A stretch of 64,000 nucleotides of DNA from assembly GCA_003255025.1 (NCBI GenBank), contig QANY01005401.1, positions 62,001 through 126,000 of the forward strand, read 5' to 3'. This stretch comes from Datisca glomerata. Taxonomy: Eukaryota > Streptophyta > Magnoliopsida > Cucurbitales > Datiscaceae. The position numbers and the translations under genes are program-made. The notes beneath the pieces are model-generated. The model did not search any database. It saw nothing but the letters and a program-made list of their open reading frames with translations, and was not told the origin of the DNA. Position 1 is the stretch's first letter; every line of letters starts with the position of its first letter. Below, in pieces: positions 22,219 to 35,100 of this stretch.

Positions 22219-25200
22219 ATGAGCCTAAATCGCCTGCGTTCGTGGAGCTTGATTGTGAAAATGGCAGAGGAGATGACGAAGACAGAGCTCGGATCAGCTG
22301 CAGGGATGGCTAAATCACGGTCCTTATGGCCCTCTGTTCTCCGATGGATTCCCACTTCCACCGACCATATCATCGCTGCGGAGAAACGACTTCTCTCTTT
22401 GGTCAAGTAATCTCTCTCGCTCCCTCTCTTTTTCTCCCTCATACTCCGCTTGGAAACTCTATCGGTTCTTTTAATTCCTGCAGTTTTGGAAATCTAATTA
22501 ATGTTTGGAAGTAGGCTTTGTTTAAGTCGTAGTCAGCCTGGGATTCCCTTTTTTTGTTCGGTTTCACATTTACTGAATAACCAAACAGAGGATACGTAGA
22601 GTTCGTCCAATTTTGAGTTCTAAAGTCCGGAATTTATAACGCCTAGCTAGAAATGCAGGTTTTGTCTTCGTTTCAATTTTACGTAGTCTTAGAAAGTTGC
22701 TTTCTACTATTACGACGTTTCCCTGCAAAAAAGGACGAATTCTAACGGAGTTTGACTCGAAACTTGTTGCATTCTATCTCTTAATTCATGGTGTTTGGTG
22801 AATTTCAGGACCCCATATGTTCAAGAGCAGGTTAACGTTGGCTCTGGCCCACCAGGATCAAAGGTCAGGTGGTTTCGATCTTCAAGCAGTGAATCAAGGT
22901 TCATCAACACTCTTACTTTTGACGCGAAAGATGATTCCCCTACTCTTGTAATGGTTCATGGTTATGGTGCCTCCCAAGGATTCTTTTTCCGTAATTTTGA
23001 TGCTCTTGCCAGTCGTTTCAGGGTTATTGCTATTGATCAGCTTGGGTAAGTCGTTTTGCCAAGAATATATATCATGGCCTAATTGGCAAATTTTATAGTT
23101 TTATTTATAAAGCTGATTGGAATTCTCGTCTTTCTTACTTAACTGCATTTCTGGTTATATCCTCACCAAGACATTGTTGTTGAAATTGAATATGGTTGTG
23201 ATTTCAGTATGACCGGAATTGAACTTATAGTATGACCGGAATTGAACTTATTAAATACTAAATGCATGGATTTATTTGTTTAGAATTGTCAATCGATTCG
23301 AGCAGCAATGCTATTACAGTGATCCTATTGTAAAATTGGAGTAAACATGGAAAATTGGAGTTTCCATTGTGTTGGAGCTTTAGTTTCAAAGAAAGATTCC
23401 TAGTTTTTTCCCCATTTCTTTTTTCAGAACTAAAATTCAAGCTTCCTGATACAGATGTTTCTTGCTAAATCATTTTGACCTTGACCTCTTTTATATATTG
23501 ATATAGATGTTTCTTGCTAAATCATTTTGACCTTGACCTTTTTATTTATTGGATTAGACATGGAAAATTAGAGTTTCCATTGTGTTGGAGCTTTAGTTTC
23601 AAAGAAAAATTCCTAGCTTTTTCCCCATTTCTTTTTTCAAAACTAAAATTGAAGCTTCCTGATACAGTGTTTCTTGCTAAATCATTTTGACCTTGACCTT
23701 TTTTATTTATTGATCAGGAATAATTTGCATTTGCTGTTATATGCTATGTATTCTTCACATTTTAGGATCGGCGGCTTCTTTCTTTTGCTGGACAGAGGGT
23801 GCTTATGATTTCACATATCTTTGTATTAAAGTTCTCTTACATGTCTTTGTAGGTGGGGTGGATCAAGCAGGCCTGACTTTACTTGTAAAAGCACTGAAGG
23901 TATTCTAATTTCCTTTAGGTTTAAGTTGTAGATAGAGCTTGTAAATATTGATTTTACAACTATTTCTGCATGCATTTTGTTCTTATCAATAAGGTCATGG
24001 GTGTGAGAGTTATTGACACATAAAATATATGATACTTTAATTTTCAGCATGCACTTTTAATGCTTAAAACCTTCTGAGCTGTTATTTTACAGAAACGATG
24101 TATGTTATAGATAGAGTCTCTAGCTAGACTGGCATGCAATATAACTAAGAATAAACATTAACTAGCATTTCAGAAGCGAACTCTAGATTTTTTTTAGGTG
24201 GAAGAACACTCGTGAGAAGATTTCTTTTTGTATTTAGTTTTAGCCCCTTTTTAGTTAGATTTATTTTCATGCTAACTGATTCTGCACCTTCTTTCTTTTG
24301 TAATTAATACAGCTTCTTTTCCTGATTAAAAAATGGCAATGCAGAAACTGAGGCATGGTTCATTGATTCTTTTGAGGAATGGCGAAAAGCGAAAAACCTC
24401 AGCAAATTTATTTTGCTTGGACATTCATTTGGAGGATATGTTGCCGCCAAATATGCTCTTAAGGTGATTTCTATCCCATATTGATTTTTCCATCTCATTT
24501 GTAATGTGATCGAAACCCATCTTATGTCCGTTTTATTTCATAATAGCACCCTGAGCATGTCCAACACCTGATTTTAGTGGGACCTGCTGGATTTTCTTCA
24601 GAGACAGATGCCAAATCTGAGTGGTTTACCCGGTTTAGGGCATCATGGAAAGGAGCAGTTCTTAATCACCTGTGGGAGTCTAATTTTACTCCTCAGAAGG
24701 TTATTAGGTGAATATTTTACCTTTTTACCTCCTACTTTGTTTTCTTTCTTTTCTGGAAATGCTGTGAAACAATAGCTAAGTACAAATCTTCAATGTTGTA
24801 AGTCTTACTCCAAAAAAAATTCCATCATTTATTGTGGAAGAACTTATGTTTATGCAGATCTTCAAAACACAAAACACAGAAAGTCTATATAGAATATGTA
24901 TGAACATTTGTGAATGCATGCGTCTACTCGGTATACTTGTTATTCTTGGCAAGGGTTAAGCCCACGCTTTGTAACTTTGACTCTCTGAAACTGTTAACTC
25001 TTATCCTTTCAAAATTGAGAATGTTTTTACCTCTCTCTCGTTATAGTCTGATTTGAGATTGTTAAAATTGCCTTACTCTCTCTTCCCCAACTTGTCAGAG
25101 GCTTGGGCCCTTGGGGACAGAACCTTGTTCGCAAATATACAAGTGCCAGGTTTGGTGAACATTCCACTGGGGATGCATTGACTGAAGAGGAATCCAGGTT

Positions 25201-26423
25201 GCTGACAGGTAGAACTAGTTGATAAGTTGAATCTCTATAAATACAGCGTGATTAATAGGTTTGTAACTCATTGTTTTTTTCTCTTCGAAGATTATGTGTA
25301 CCATACTTTAGCAGCCAAGGCTAGTGGAGAGCTGTGCCTCAAATATATATTTTCTTTTGGTGCATTTGCTAGGATGCCTCTTCTACACAGGTTTGCAAAA
25401 GCACTTACTCTACTTCAAATCGTGGATTCATTGAAACTTTGTTACTAATTAATCTCGTTTCTTTCAACATTCTCATTGTCATGAGAGAAACAACCGAGTT
25501 TCCGATGATGCCCGAGTCCCTTTTGTTTCAGTCTGCAATTCCTTTGTTCTTTCTTGAAAAGATCTTTTCTCTTGATCCTTCTCTTGAGTCTCTTTTTTTG
25601 GACAGCCTGACTCCATATTTTGATTTCACAGTTGTACAAACCAAAGGGGTCTTCTGTTTATAATATATTTACTATTTTACCGATTAAAAGAAAGGGGATA
25701 ACCGTAAAAATGATCAACTTTCCAACCCAAACTGTAAAAATGTCTGAAAAAAAAATTTATTGCAAAAATGGCCGAAATACAGTAAATAATTTTTATTTAC
25801 GTCTATGTAATTTTGGTAAACAAATTATTTACTTGGTCATTTTTGGCCGATTTTTTCAAATAAAAAAGTTTTTGGGTCATTTTCGTAGTTTGAGCAGGAA
25901 GGTTGGCTTTTCCTGTCATTTTCCATAAAAGGAAATTGTTCGTCCATCCTTTTGGCCAGATTACGTTTCTTCTCTTTATAATTGATTCTGAATAATTTTG
26001 TGCATAGTGCGTCTGACTGGAAAGTGCCAACGACTTTTATATATGGCCATGAAGATTGGATGAATTATCAAGGAGCTCAAGAAGCTCGCAAAAACATGAA
26101 GGTCCCCTGTGAAATTATTAGAGTTCCTCAGGTTCTCTCTCTCTCTCTCTCTCTATTCAAGATGTTTCACATTATATTTAGTAGGGATAGTTTTTCTGGC
26201 TTTTGGCAAATTTCTTTAAGTTTCTGAAATTTTCTTCATATATCTCAACAAATGATCTTTCATTTAAGAGACTTTTTTTCTGATCGTATAATTGCAGGCT
26301 GGGCACTTTGTATTCATAGACAGTTCATATGGTTTCCATTTAGCAGTCTTCCATGCCTGCCGCAGAATTCTCTCCAACGAAACTAGCAAAGAATTCTTGC
26401 CGGAAGGTTTAGTGTCTGCGTAG
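22219..26423 (+). CDS. CGI-58-like alpha/beta hydrolase, lysophosphatidic acid acyltransferase/lipase
   Basis: Nine exons (22219-22406, 22809-23045, 23853-23899, 24345-24463, 24547-24707, 25099-25208, 25291-25390, 26008-26131, 26298-26423) join in phase to 403 residues. All introns are GT-AG. The protein closely resembles Arabidopsis At4g24160, the plant CGI-58/ABHD5 relative, which has lysophosphatidic acid acyltransferase, phospholipase and lipase activity and acts in neutral-lipid and signalling lipid balance. Visible motifs are VMVHGYGASQG (oxyanion region), nucleophile elbow GHSFGG (183-188, Ser185), the acid in GHEDWMN (Asp337) and the catalytic His365 in AGHFVFID. The same His starts the HX4D acyltransferase motif (365-370). 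The ATG at 22219 was chosen because MSLNRL and the later KMAEE align with the family start. Intron 7 holds a MITE and intron 2 an internal duplication. It looks functional. Confidence 0.95.
23214..23255. repeat. Short tandem duplication in intron 2 of the acyltransferase gene
   Basis: The block 'agtatgaccggaattgaact' followed by 'tat' or 'tatt' occurs twice in direct succession. It is non-coding. Confidence 0.75.
23345..23715. repeat. Tandem duplication of about 220 bp in intron 2 of the acyltransferase gene
   Basis: The block running from 'acatggaaaattggagtttc' through 'cttgctaaatcattttgacc' at about 23345-23490 recurs at about 23568-23702 with few changes. An additional partial copy of its end, 'gatgtttcttgctaaatcat', lies between. 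Splice sites are not touched. Confidence 0.75.
25690..25945. mobile_element. MITE inside intron 7 of the acyltransferase gene
   Basis: About 255 bp with inverted ends: 'gtaaaaatgatcaactttcc' on the left and, read backwards, 'ggaaaatgacaggaaaagcc' then 'ctcaaactacgaaaatgacc' on the right. The interior has paired 'gtaaataatttttatttacg' and 'gtaaacaaattatttac'. It belongs to the same family as 1-120 and 26590-26800. Intron 7 is 617 bp, so it makes up about 40% of it. The acceptor at 26006-26007 is about 60 bp away. Confidence 0.65.
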
Positions 26424-26589
26424 CGAACAGTATTATAGATAGTAATATTTTCCCTTTGAGAAAGGGAGAAGGATCCTAGATTTATCTATTTTCCCTCGTT
26501 ATTCTATTCTTTTTGAGTGTATAATGGTGATATTGTATTCATGTCATTTGTAGACCATAAAACTTGGCTTTGTACATATAAAAGTGAAA

Positions 26590-26800
26590 CCATTTATTTT
26601 ATAAAAAATGATGAAAAATCAACTGGAAATGTCCGGAATTTTTATGCAAGTAAATATTTATTTACAGAATCACTGACGTAAATAAATTATTTACGTTATT
26701 CTTGTTGTTTTTGTAAAAAAAAAACAAGTTTTCCTATAATTTCTACCGTTTGAGTTGAAAAAGTTGATCATTGTGCAATTCTCCTTTTCTTTTACAATGT
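26590..26800. mobile_element. MITE of the same family downstream of the acyltransferase gene
   Basis: Read on the minus strand it starts 'gagaattgcacaatgatcaa' and 'ctcaaacggtagaaatt', as in the intron 7 copy. It contains the inverted pair 'gtaaatatttatttac' and 'cgtaaataaattatttacgt'. It lies about 170 bp after the stop codon and may sit in or just past the 3' UTR. Confidence 0.6.
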
Positions 26801-28289
26801 TGAAGAAACTTTCATTGTAATGTTAGTGGTGTTGAATTGTTGAGCAGTTTCTAATATCCCTATGTACATTTATGGAATACACATGGATATGAATATGTAT
26901 ATAAGGATAATCATTATAACCAATGAAAAATATTAATTTATGAATATTGATTATTTAATCATTTAAAATTTAATATATAAATAATGGATGACATTTGAAA
27001 ATGTACTATCATTTAGAAAATAGATTGTGCCGATAGGATCATGATTTTCGGCCGTCAGCATCCCAATTTAGGAGGTCAGTCTACCATATTTACGCAGGGT
27101 TTCTAAAATCTGAGTCGTTATTAAAACGGACGGCGTTGGTAAATCTAACAGCAGTTTCGCTTCCGTATCAATGATATAACGAACTTGTGCTTGTTTAGGC
27201 AGAATTTGAGCAACCGAATTTCGATACTCAATTAATGAGCAATCTGTTAATTAAACATCCATATTCAGTTCAAATTTCAAAGTCTGTCTAATTATGTGCA
27301 TGGTGAGCTCTACATGAACATCACTGTATTGCACAAAGCAGTATCATTTCCCTGATTTCAAGGTACATTTATTAATGTTTCCTGTTCCTATTGGTGATGT
27401 GCATTTATTGGCATTTCTGTTATTGAATGCAGCATCACGTCTTTTTCCCATTCCCTATTATGAAGAGTAAAATTTTTAGTTACATTGGATGCCTATAGTC
27501 AGTCTATTTTTATTATTCAAGAGAAATTGCGTGAGTAAGACTCCTTGAGTGATCTTATAAAAAAAAGACTTCTTGAGTGAAGAAAATGATATTAGGAATC
27601 TTTGCATTTTCTAACCAAATGCGATTTTTTTTGTAAGGAGAGAAGATTAAAATGCGGTCATACTAGATCTTGATTTAGTGAATTTTTGTTATAGACCCTG
27701 ATATATTTTTTTGTCATTAAATTGACACTCGCTAGACTAAAGTCTAACATTAAATTTACGAAAAAAATTTAAAAGAGAACTTAATATTTTCTTCTATAAA
27801 ACAGACTTAATTCTGTTAAGAAACACAGTGGTGTCCTAAAATAGTTATTTTGTTTAATAAATGACTGTTTCTAAAATCTCTCATTATTGAAGGTTTGTAT
27901 ATTATATTGCAAGGCTGTAAGTTTTCTGGGTAAATCTCGGGAATTTAACGATCAAATATTCGACTAAAATTCGGTCAATAATACATGATACGTAAAAATT
28001 CAGATACGGATTTTAAACGAGTATTATACGTTTTCTTTTCAAAAATTCGGTACTAAAAATACGGTTTTACAATTTATAAATAAATATTAATATAACAATA
28101 TATTATGAATATGACAAAAAATATCATTCTATAAATTTCTTAAACATTTTCATAAATCAAAATATATTGATCAATTAATAGTATTCTATTCAACCAAAAT
28201 ATAGTCATTAATCCAAAATATTCAATACATAGAATAATATTAATTGATAAAAAAACTATTATTAAAAAACTATCAAATAATGAGAACGT
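26801..28289. other. Intergenic DNA leading into the hAT element
   Basis: AT-rich with no gene recognised. From about 27930 the sequence carries 'aatacatgatacgtaaaaat' and 'taaacgagtattatacg', related to 'aatacatgatccgtattaaa' near 30960 on the other side of the transposase. This part is probably the subterminal region of the hAT element. Confidence 0.4.
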
Positions 28290-30373
28290 CGGGTGGTAAA
28301 GTTTCATCAAAACAAGATTCGTTTAAGGTACGAAGTAGCTCAGACCAGTTGCACAAGCTCATGTCATCTAAAGCAAATGGTTCTTAAAAAAAAACATTCT
28401 GGTTCTTCTTCAAATCATTCTTCAGCAAATGGATTGATTTTAGAAACATCAATAGGCGTCATATCCAGTACTTCACGATCATTATACATTGTCATCATCA
28501 AAGATTTCATTCTCACGTACACCAAATCATCCAATATTGTCGGTGCCAATATATTTCTCTTTTTCATTTGGGCTGCTTCCCATCACTCCAATTTCTTTCA
28601 CAAGCTGACGAGCTACACGATTGACTTAAAATTCTAGTTGCAATCTTTTGCAATACAGGAAATATTGAACCATTAAGCTGCCACCAAATATCTATAAATA
28701 TAACTATTTACATTAGGAATGAAATCAACATAAAACATATGAAAATCTAATTCAAAACGAAGAAACACTTACGAGAATGACTAGTGTTTATCATAGCAGT
28801 GGTTGTACAATTGAACAATGGCGGAAACTTTAAACGATATTTAACTAGTTCAGTTACCAGCTGATCTCTTTCATCTAAAGAACTCAATTGTTGAATAAGA
28901 TATTCGACCCCTTCTCTAATATCAATGTTGTATTTTTTGTACTTCTCACTAACCATATAAGCTGGATTAAGAAGTGTAGCAGTAGCATGTACCTTATGAA
29001 GAATATTCTTCTCTCTTCTCTGCTCAAATATTTTCATCATAAGAGAATAACAAGATGGATCTTTTACACAATATTGATCAAGCGCTTCTCGTGCCCTCTC
29101 CATAGCATCATATAAATATCCCGCTGTAGATCTATCATCATCTACTGATCGAAGAACTCTCACCAGAGGCTCAACAACATTCACATAATATTTCACATCT
29201 ACCTAGAAAGACTCATTCTGTATTATTGAAATCACTAACTTAGCATGTGTAGTCTTAGTAAAATTCAAACCCCTCCATTCAGAAGAAGCAACCAAAAATT
29301 CTCAAATTATTTTCACGATCAATTATCGATTGAAGCATCAAAAAGTTCGAAGCAAATCAAGCCTTACACGGAAATTTTAACTCCCTGTTATCTGTATATT
29401 TTCTCATCAATTGCAATACCATATGATACTTATACATGTAATCTACTATTTTTTTTCGCATCATCCATCACACTTTTCACCCATTCAATTTGATTATAAT
29501 GATCTTTCAATAACAAATTAATACCATGAGCTGCACATTTAGTCATGTATAATCGAGGATATTTTTCCATCAGCATGCAACCAGTAGACTCATATTTTGA
29601 GGCATTATCAGTAACTATTTGCACAACATGTTCAGGGCCAATTTCATCGATGACGGAAGAAAGAATGTTATAAAGATACTCACCAGTCAATCTCTCTTGT
29701 GAATATTCAAACGATTTCAAAAAAATAGCACCTACGGTGAGCTAGCGATAACATTAACCCATGACCACCTTCTTATGTCTGTCCAAGAATCTGACATAAT
29801 AGTACAACCTGTACTAGTCCATGATTGTTTTACACATGCAACATAAGTCTCAACATCTATTCTTACCTCGGTACTAACTTAGTACGAAACGTTGAATAAC
29901 TAAGTACAATATAACCACAACCAAAATCACCTAAAACTTTACTCATGTCAAGAAATGACTTGGACTGAATAATATTAAATGCTATGTTGTTCATGATGAA
30001 AAACTGAGCAATTTTTTTGTCAACATTTCTCTTCTCTTTCTTAGCAGAGAATTCTGAGATTGTGGTTTAAGTGATTAGATAGACCCAAAGAGCAAGCGTT
30101 CGATCATTCACTACTTTCATTAACCGAATCATTTTTTCTTTTCTTACTAGAACTAGAACTTGAATCTCTAATTAAAAAATACGCTTCAGCTTGAACCTCC
30201 TCCGGTACTTTACTACATATATCAATATCACAACCGCTAATTCTAGATAAATGAGACTTTACTCTAGAAATCCCTCCAGCAAAATCTCTCTCACAAAATT
30301 TACACTTGAAACGATTATTTGACTGTTGAGCATAATCCCAAAACTTATCTTTTTTCCTCACCATGATAATCAA
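28290..30373 (-). pseudogene. hAT-family transposase remnant (BED finger, DUF659, dimerisation domain)
   Basis: On the minus strand the first open piece (30373-30104) has a BED-type zinc finger with CKFCERDFAGGISRVKSHL and a downstream Cys. It is followed by Ser-rich and Lys-rich sequence. The next piece (29720-29430) has the DUF659 core with VVQIVTDNASKYESTGCML and CAAHGINLLLKD. A third (29196-28747) has YVNVVEPLVRVLRSVDDD, and about 28640-28560 shows the C-terminal dimerisation part (TRILSQSCSSSACERNWS). Stops and frameshifts separate the pieces, so there is no active transposase. Related plus-strand and minus-strand subterminal motifs near 27930 and 30960-31100 suggest the whole element runs from about 27900 to 31110. 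Confidence 0.82.
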
Positions 30374-32140
30374 AATTCACAATAATCTGAAATAGAATCA
30401 ATAAAACCTATAAACATGACATAATTTGAATTAACAGAAACTAATTTCAAAAAATCTGAATTAACAGCACTAGTCCAATTTAGTTCCGAGAAGTTCTGAA
30501 TTAACAGCACAAGTCCAATTCAGTTTAATTTTCTACAATCAAATTCAATTCAGAGAAGTCTAACCAGAATAGAATTTACCTATCATCTTAAAACCTTCGT
30601 GAAAAAACAGAATTAGTTCGGGAGGTCTAAGTCTGCCTCTGACAATTAAATTTTCAGCCTCAATCAAACTAACAGACCAGAATCAAAGAAGAGAACAGAC
30701 CAGAATCAAAGAAGAGAACAGACCAGAGATCAGAGATGAATCAATTTGAGGATTAAAGTTTTCTGAATCTAAATTTTGAAGAACTTACCTGACCAAAGTG
30801 ATGATAGAAATCGTGAAGAATAGAAGAGAGAGGCTTCAACAATGGAGAATCAACAATGGAAAAGAGAGAGACCGAGAGAGGATGTAAATAGCTGGAATGG
30901 AAGCAAGAAGTAGGATCTTCACGAAGAATGAAGATTTTGCCCATTTTAGTCGTTGCGTTTAATACATGATCCGTATTAAACGCATATTATACGCTTGAAG
31001 CAAAAAAAATGATATTATTCTATATCTTTCAATAAAAAATGAAAACAGTCAAAAAATATAAAAATATAAAAAATACGCGTATTAAACGTGTATTAACTAA
31101 CTAGCAGCATTCAGCCACGTTATCGTTATGATAACGGCTGATACCAAAGAAGTACTCATGACAATGAAAGCATTAATTTTTTATTTCCTGCGTCTCTCTC
31201 TTCTCAGTTCTCTCTCTCATCCATTGGGTTCATTTCAGTGGGACCAAGAACCATACAACTTCCGTGCCGTCGTATTATGGCCTAACAACAAAAGTGGACA
31301 GGCTTGGGCAGTTCCAGGGACCACGTGCTAGTCAACACCAAGTCTTTCAAATCCGACGTGTCGTACCGGAGAATCTAAAAGGATGGTGTTCTTTTAAAAA
31401 ATTCCCAGTCTCGGACACATTCACGGATACTGATACCCCATCTCCTTTTCCCTATAAAGGCTCTTCAGTCAAGCCAGTGTCACATTAACGGCTACTTTCT
31501 CTCGCTCCAGAACTCGCCACGTGTCTACTCCCTATTAGAAATCTTTTATTTGGCGGGAAATAAGCTTTTTGTCCCCACTTCACCCAACTGAACTCAGAAA
31601 TTAAGCCTAATTAAAATCTAATAGCCTACAATTTAAGGGTTACTCTAAAAGTCCTGATATCATACTATAAATCTATCTAATTTCATATCTAATGTGTTTC
31701 AAATGTATAATGAGTATATTATATTTATGCGATACCTCATTGGTAGCAAAATGAGTTCGTGTAATATAAAAAAAGATATATCATTTTTAGGATAATGTTA
31801 ATGTATAAAAATAATCCTTAAACCACTCTACATGGAACACACATAAGATGATCTAAAGGTGAATAGACGTTGTATACCAATAAATCCCCTAAAATATAGA
31901 GCTTTACTACTTTAGGTGCATCATTTATGTTATATATATATAGTATAATTACCTGAATTTAAGTATTAAAAGCACTATCAACGGCGCAAGCGGCCATGGC
32001 CATGTACGGAAAAAAGTGAGGAACAAAGACCCGCAATTTTGAAAGCAAATGGATTAATTAATGGACAAATCCAATCAAAACCCAAAAATTATATTAAGAA
32101 CAAAAGATTAGAAGCTTTTAATTTTTGGGAATATTAAAAC
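30374..32140. other. hAT right flank and intergenic DNA downstream of the receptor kinase gene
   Basis: Contains 'aacagaccagaatcaaagaa' repeated in tandem at about 30674-30725, and the putative hAT subterminal motifs near 30960-31100 ('tacgcgtattaaacgtgtat'). The frames at 31128-31488 have no protein features. The last 200 bases should include the 3' UTR of the minus-strand gene that ends at 32141. Confidence 0.45.
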
Positions 32141-35100
32141 TCATACAGGGGAAGGTAAGGAGGTGGGATCAGCTGATGAAGGGATATCTGGTCCGACCCT
32201 ACATCCTTCAAGCATGAACACAACGTCAGCCATTGATGGTCTATCAAGCGGATCAGGTGCGGTGCAAAGAAGCCCCACTTTCACCCCTAACAAGAACTCT
32301 TCCCATTCTGATGATTCCGGGTCAAGCTCAATCAACCCGGGTTCTAACAGATCCGAAACTCGACCCGTTTGCAATTGCCTTTTCACCCACTTAACAAGAT
32401 CTTCATCTTGTGTAATAAACATTAATGGATTTCTCCCTGTTAGAATCTCCAACAAAACAATCCCAAAACTGTACACGTCAGCTTCCTTCGTTAGTTGTCC
32501 GGTCAATGCTGCTTCCGGTGAAATGTAACCCAAAGAACCAATTGGAGTGGATGAAGTCGAGGCTTCTGCTTCAGCTGGTGTTGCTATGGTTAATCTGTCA
32601 AGTCCAAATTCTGAAAGATGGGCTTCAAAATCAGCATCAAATAGCACATTCTGTGGCTTAACATCACCATGAACTATGTCAACTGCGTGTAAGAAAGCCA
32701 GTCCCCGAGCGATCCCGAGCGCAATGAGGTGCCGCATCGGCCAATTTAGTACGTGACCGTCTTGGTGAGACGCCTCTTGAAGCAGCGTGGCTAAGTTCCC
32801 GTTCGGCATGTAGTCGTAAACGAGAAGTCTCACGTCGGGTGGGCCTGCGTAACATCCCCGGAGAACCGTTAGATTACGGTGCTTAACCTTTCCGAGTTCT
32901 TCGGCTTCTTTGCGGAAACCTCGTTCGTCAAGGAATCCGTCCGGAAGGCGACGGATTGATAGTACTAATCCGTCTTGGAACGATGCCTTGAACACCATCC
33001 CGAACTTTCCCCGGCTTAAGACGTTATCCTCATCGAATTGTCTGGTTGCTTCTAATGCCTCTGCGTATGTTATCTTGTTGTTGAACATGATGAGTTTTTG
33101 TCCCCCGTTTTCCCCGCTCACTCGCCCTCCCGAGCTTGCACGAGCAGGGCTACGCTTTTTCTCCCCATTTTGCCCTCTAAGCTTCTTCCGCCACAGTAAG
33201 AGGCCGTAGATATAACCGCAACAAAACAACGCCATAAGGCAAACTCCACCTGCAGCCAGACCGATCAACAAGATTAGCCTCTTCCTCTTCCTTCTTACAT
33301 TCGGACATTCTCGATCTAACGGCTTCCCACATAATCCGTGATTCATTGCAAACACGGACGGATCGTTGAATCGTGAACCTAATCCCGTTGGAATCTCCCC
33401 CTCGAGGTTATTATTCGACAAGTCTAGGGATTTTAAGCTAGGCATGCTCGAAAGATTAACCGGGATAGCTCCATCCAGAGCGTTCGAGGAGAGGTTTAAC
33501 TTCGAGAGGTTCGATAACTCCGAAAATGCGTCCGGTATTTGGCCAGAAAGGCGATTCGCATCTAACAATAGAGAACTCAAAGACGAACATTTCGAAAGTT
33601 CCTTCGGGATTTCGCCTTTCAAATTATTCTGACCCAAATCGAGCACTTTCAAACGAGATAAGCTAGAGATTTCACCCGGCATACTACCTCTCAAATGATT
33701 AGAACGAAGCTCAAGCACTTCAAGATCAGAACAGTTGCCGATTTCTGCTGGGATCGAACCGTCGATACCGTTTTCCGACAATGATAGAACAATTAACGAA
33801 CGGAGAAATCCGTAATTTCCTGGAATCTCACCGGTAAAGCCATTGGAACTCAGGTTTAGATATTTTAGACTAACTAAACTGCTAAAACCTTCAGGAACAT
33901 CCCCATATAGCTTGTTATCTCCCAAATCAACAACTTGCAGACTTGGCAACCCGAAAAGCTCAATCGGTAAATGGCCGGACAGATTTTGCCTACTCAAATC
34001 AAGGACTGTTAGCTTCAGTAAACTACCAATACTGGAAGGAACGTTCCCAGAGAACCCACAATTACTAAGATTCAAAACCTGCAAGTTTTTCAAGTCCCCA
34101 ATGTTTGTCAGAATCACTCCAGCTAATCTGTTGTTACTGAGATTCAAAGTGGTCAGATTGCCTAATAACAATAGCTCCTCCGGCACTCTTCCGGTTAGAT
34201 TATTACTGCTCAAATTCAACGACTCGAGCTCCGACCCGAAATTAAAAGGAACAGAGCCGTAAAACAGATTTCCTCCCAGAAATAATATCTTCAATTTTCT
34301 GAATTTCTCAAAAATTGAAGGAACCTGACCGGAGAATCGATTAGCTTCAAGATCAATGACCTCTAATGAACTGCAGTTCAGAATCTCACTCGGGACTTCG
34401 CCGGAGAGTGAATTATTCGCCAACCTTAGCTCCTTTAGCCCTAAAAGATTTCCAATCTCAACCGGCAATCTTCCGGTAAAGAAGTTCCCAGAAAGATCTA
34501 AAGTCATGAGTGTAGTTAAATTTGTTAACCAAGATGGGAACACGCCGTCAATGTGATTCGATTTAAGGTCCAAAACCTCCAATGCACTTGAGCATTTTCT
34601 TCCATTTGGCGGCGTAGCGATGCTCGTGAGTGCATTAAATCCTAACTGAACAATCCTCATCGACGAAAAATTGACCGAGGCGTTGCAGAGAAGGCTTGTG
34701 GGGACCAACCCCGATAGTTGGTTCCGTGAGAGCGAAAGCACATGAAGATTAGGAATCAAGCCGATAGTCGCCGGAATAAAACCTCTCAGTGCGTTATCTT
34801 CCGCGCTGAAATGCATGAGCGAGGAACAATTAGCGACAGCAGAAGGCAAAGTTCCGTACAACCTGTTTGAGTCCAACCATAGATATTGAAGCCCTTGAAG
34901 CTCTCCGATAGTCGCAGGAACCCCGCCGGAAAACTGATTGAACGATAAATTGATGAGTTGGAGCTGACAGTTGGCCGAGAAATTAGCCGGAATATCACCA
35001 GAGAATGAATTCGATGATAAGTCCAGGAACCGGAGGCTCTGCATTATTTGGCCGGAAATTTTTCCAGAGAGAAGATTGTGAGCAACATTGAGGACTTGAA

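Noticed and set aside
28293..28637. Plus-strand open frame of 114 codons
   Set aside because: It lies antisense to the C-terminal part of the hAT transposase.
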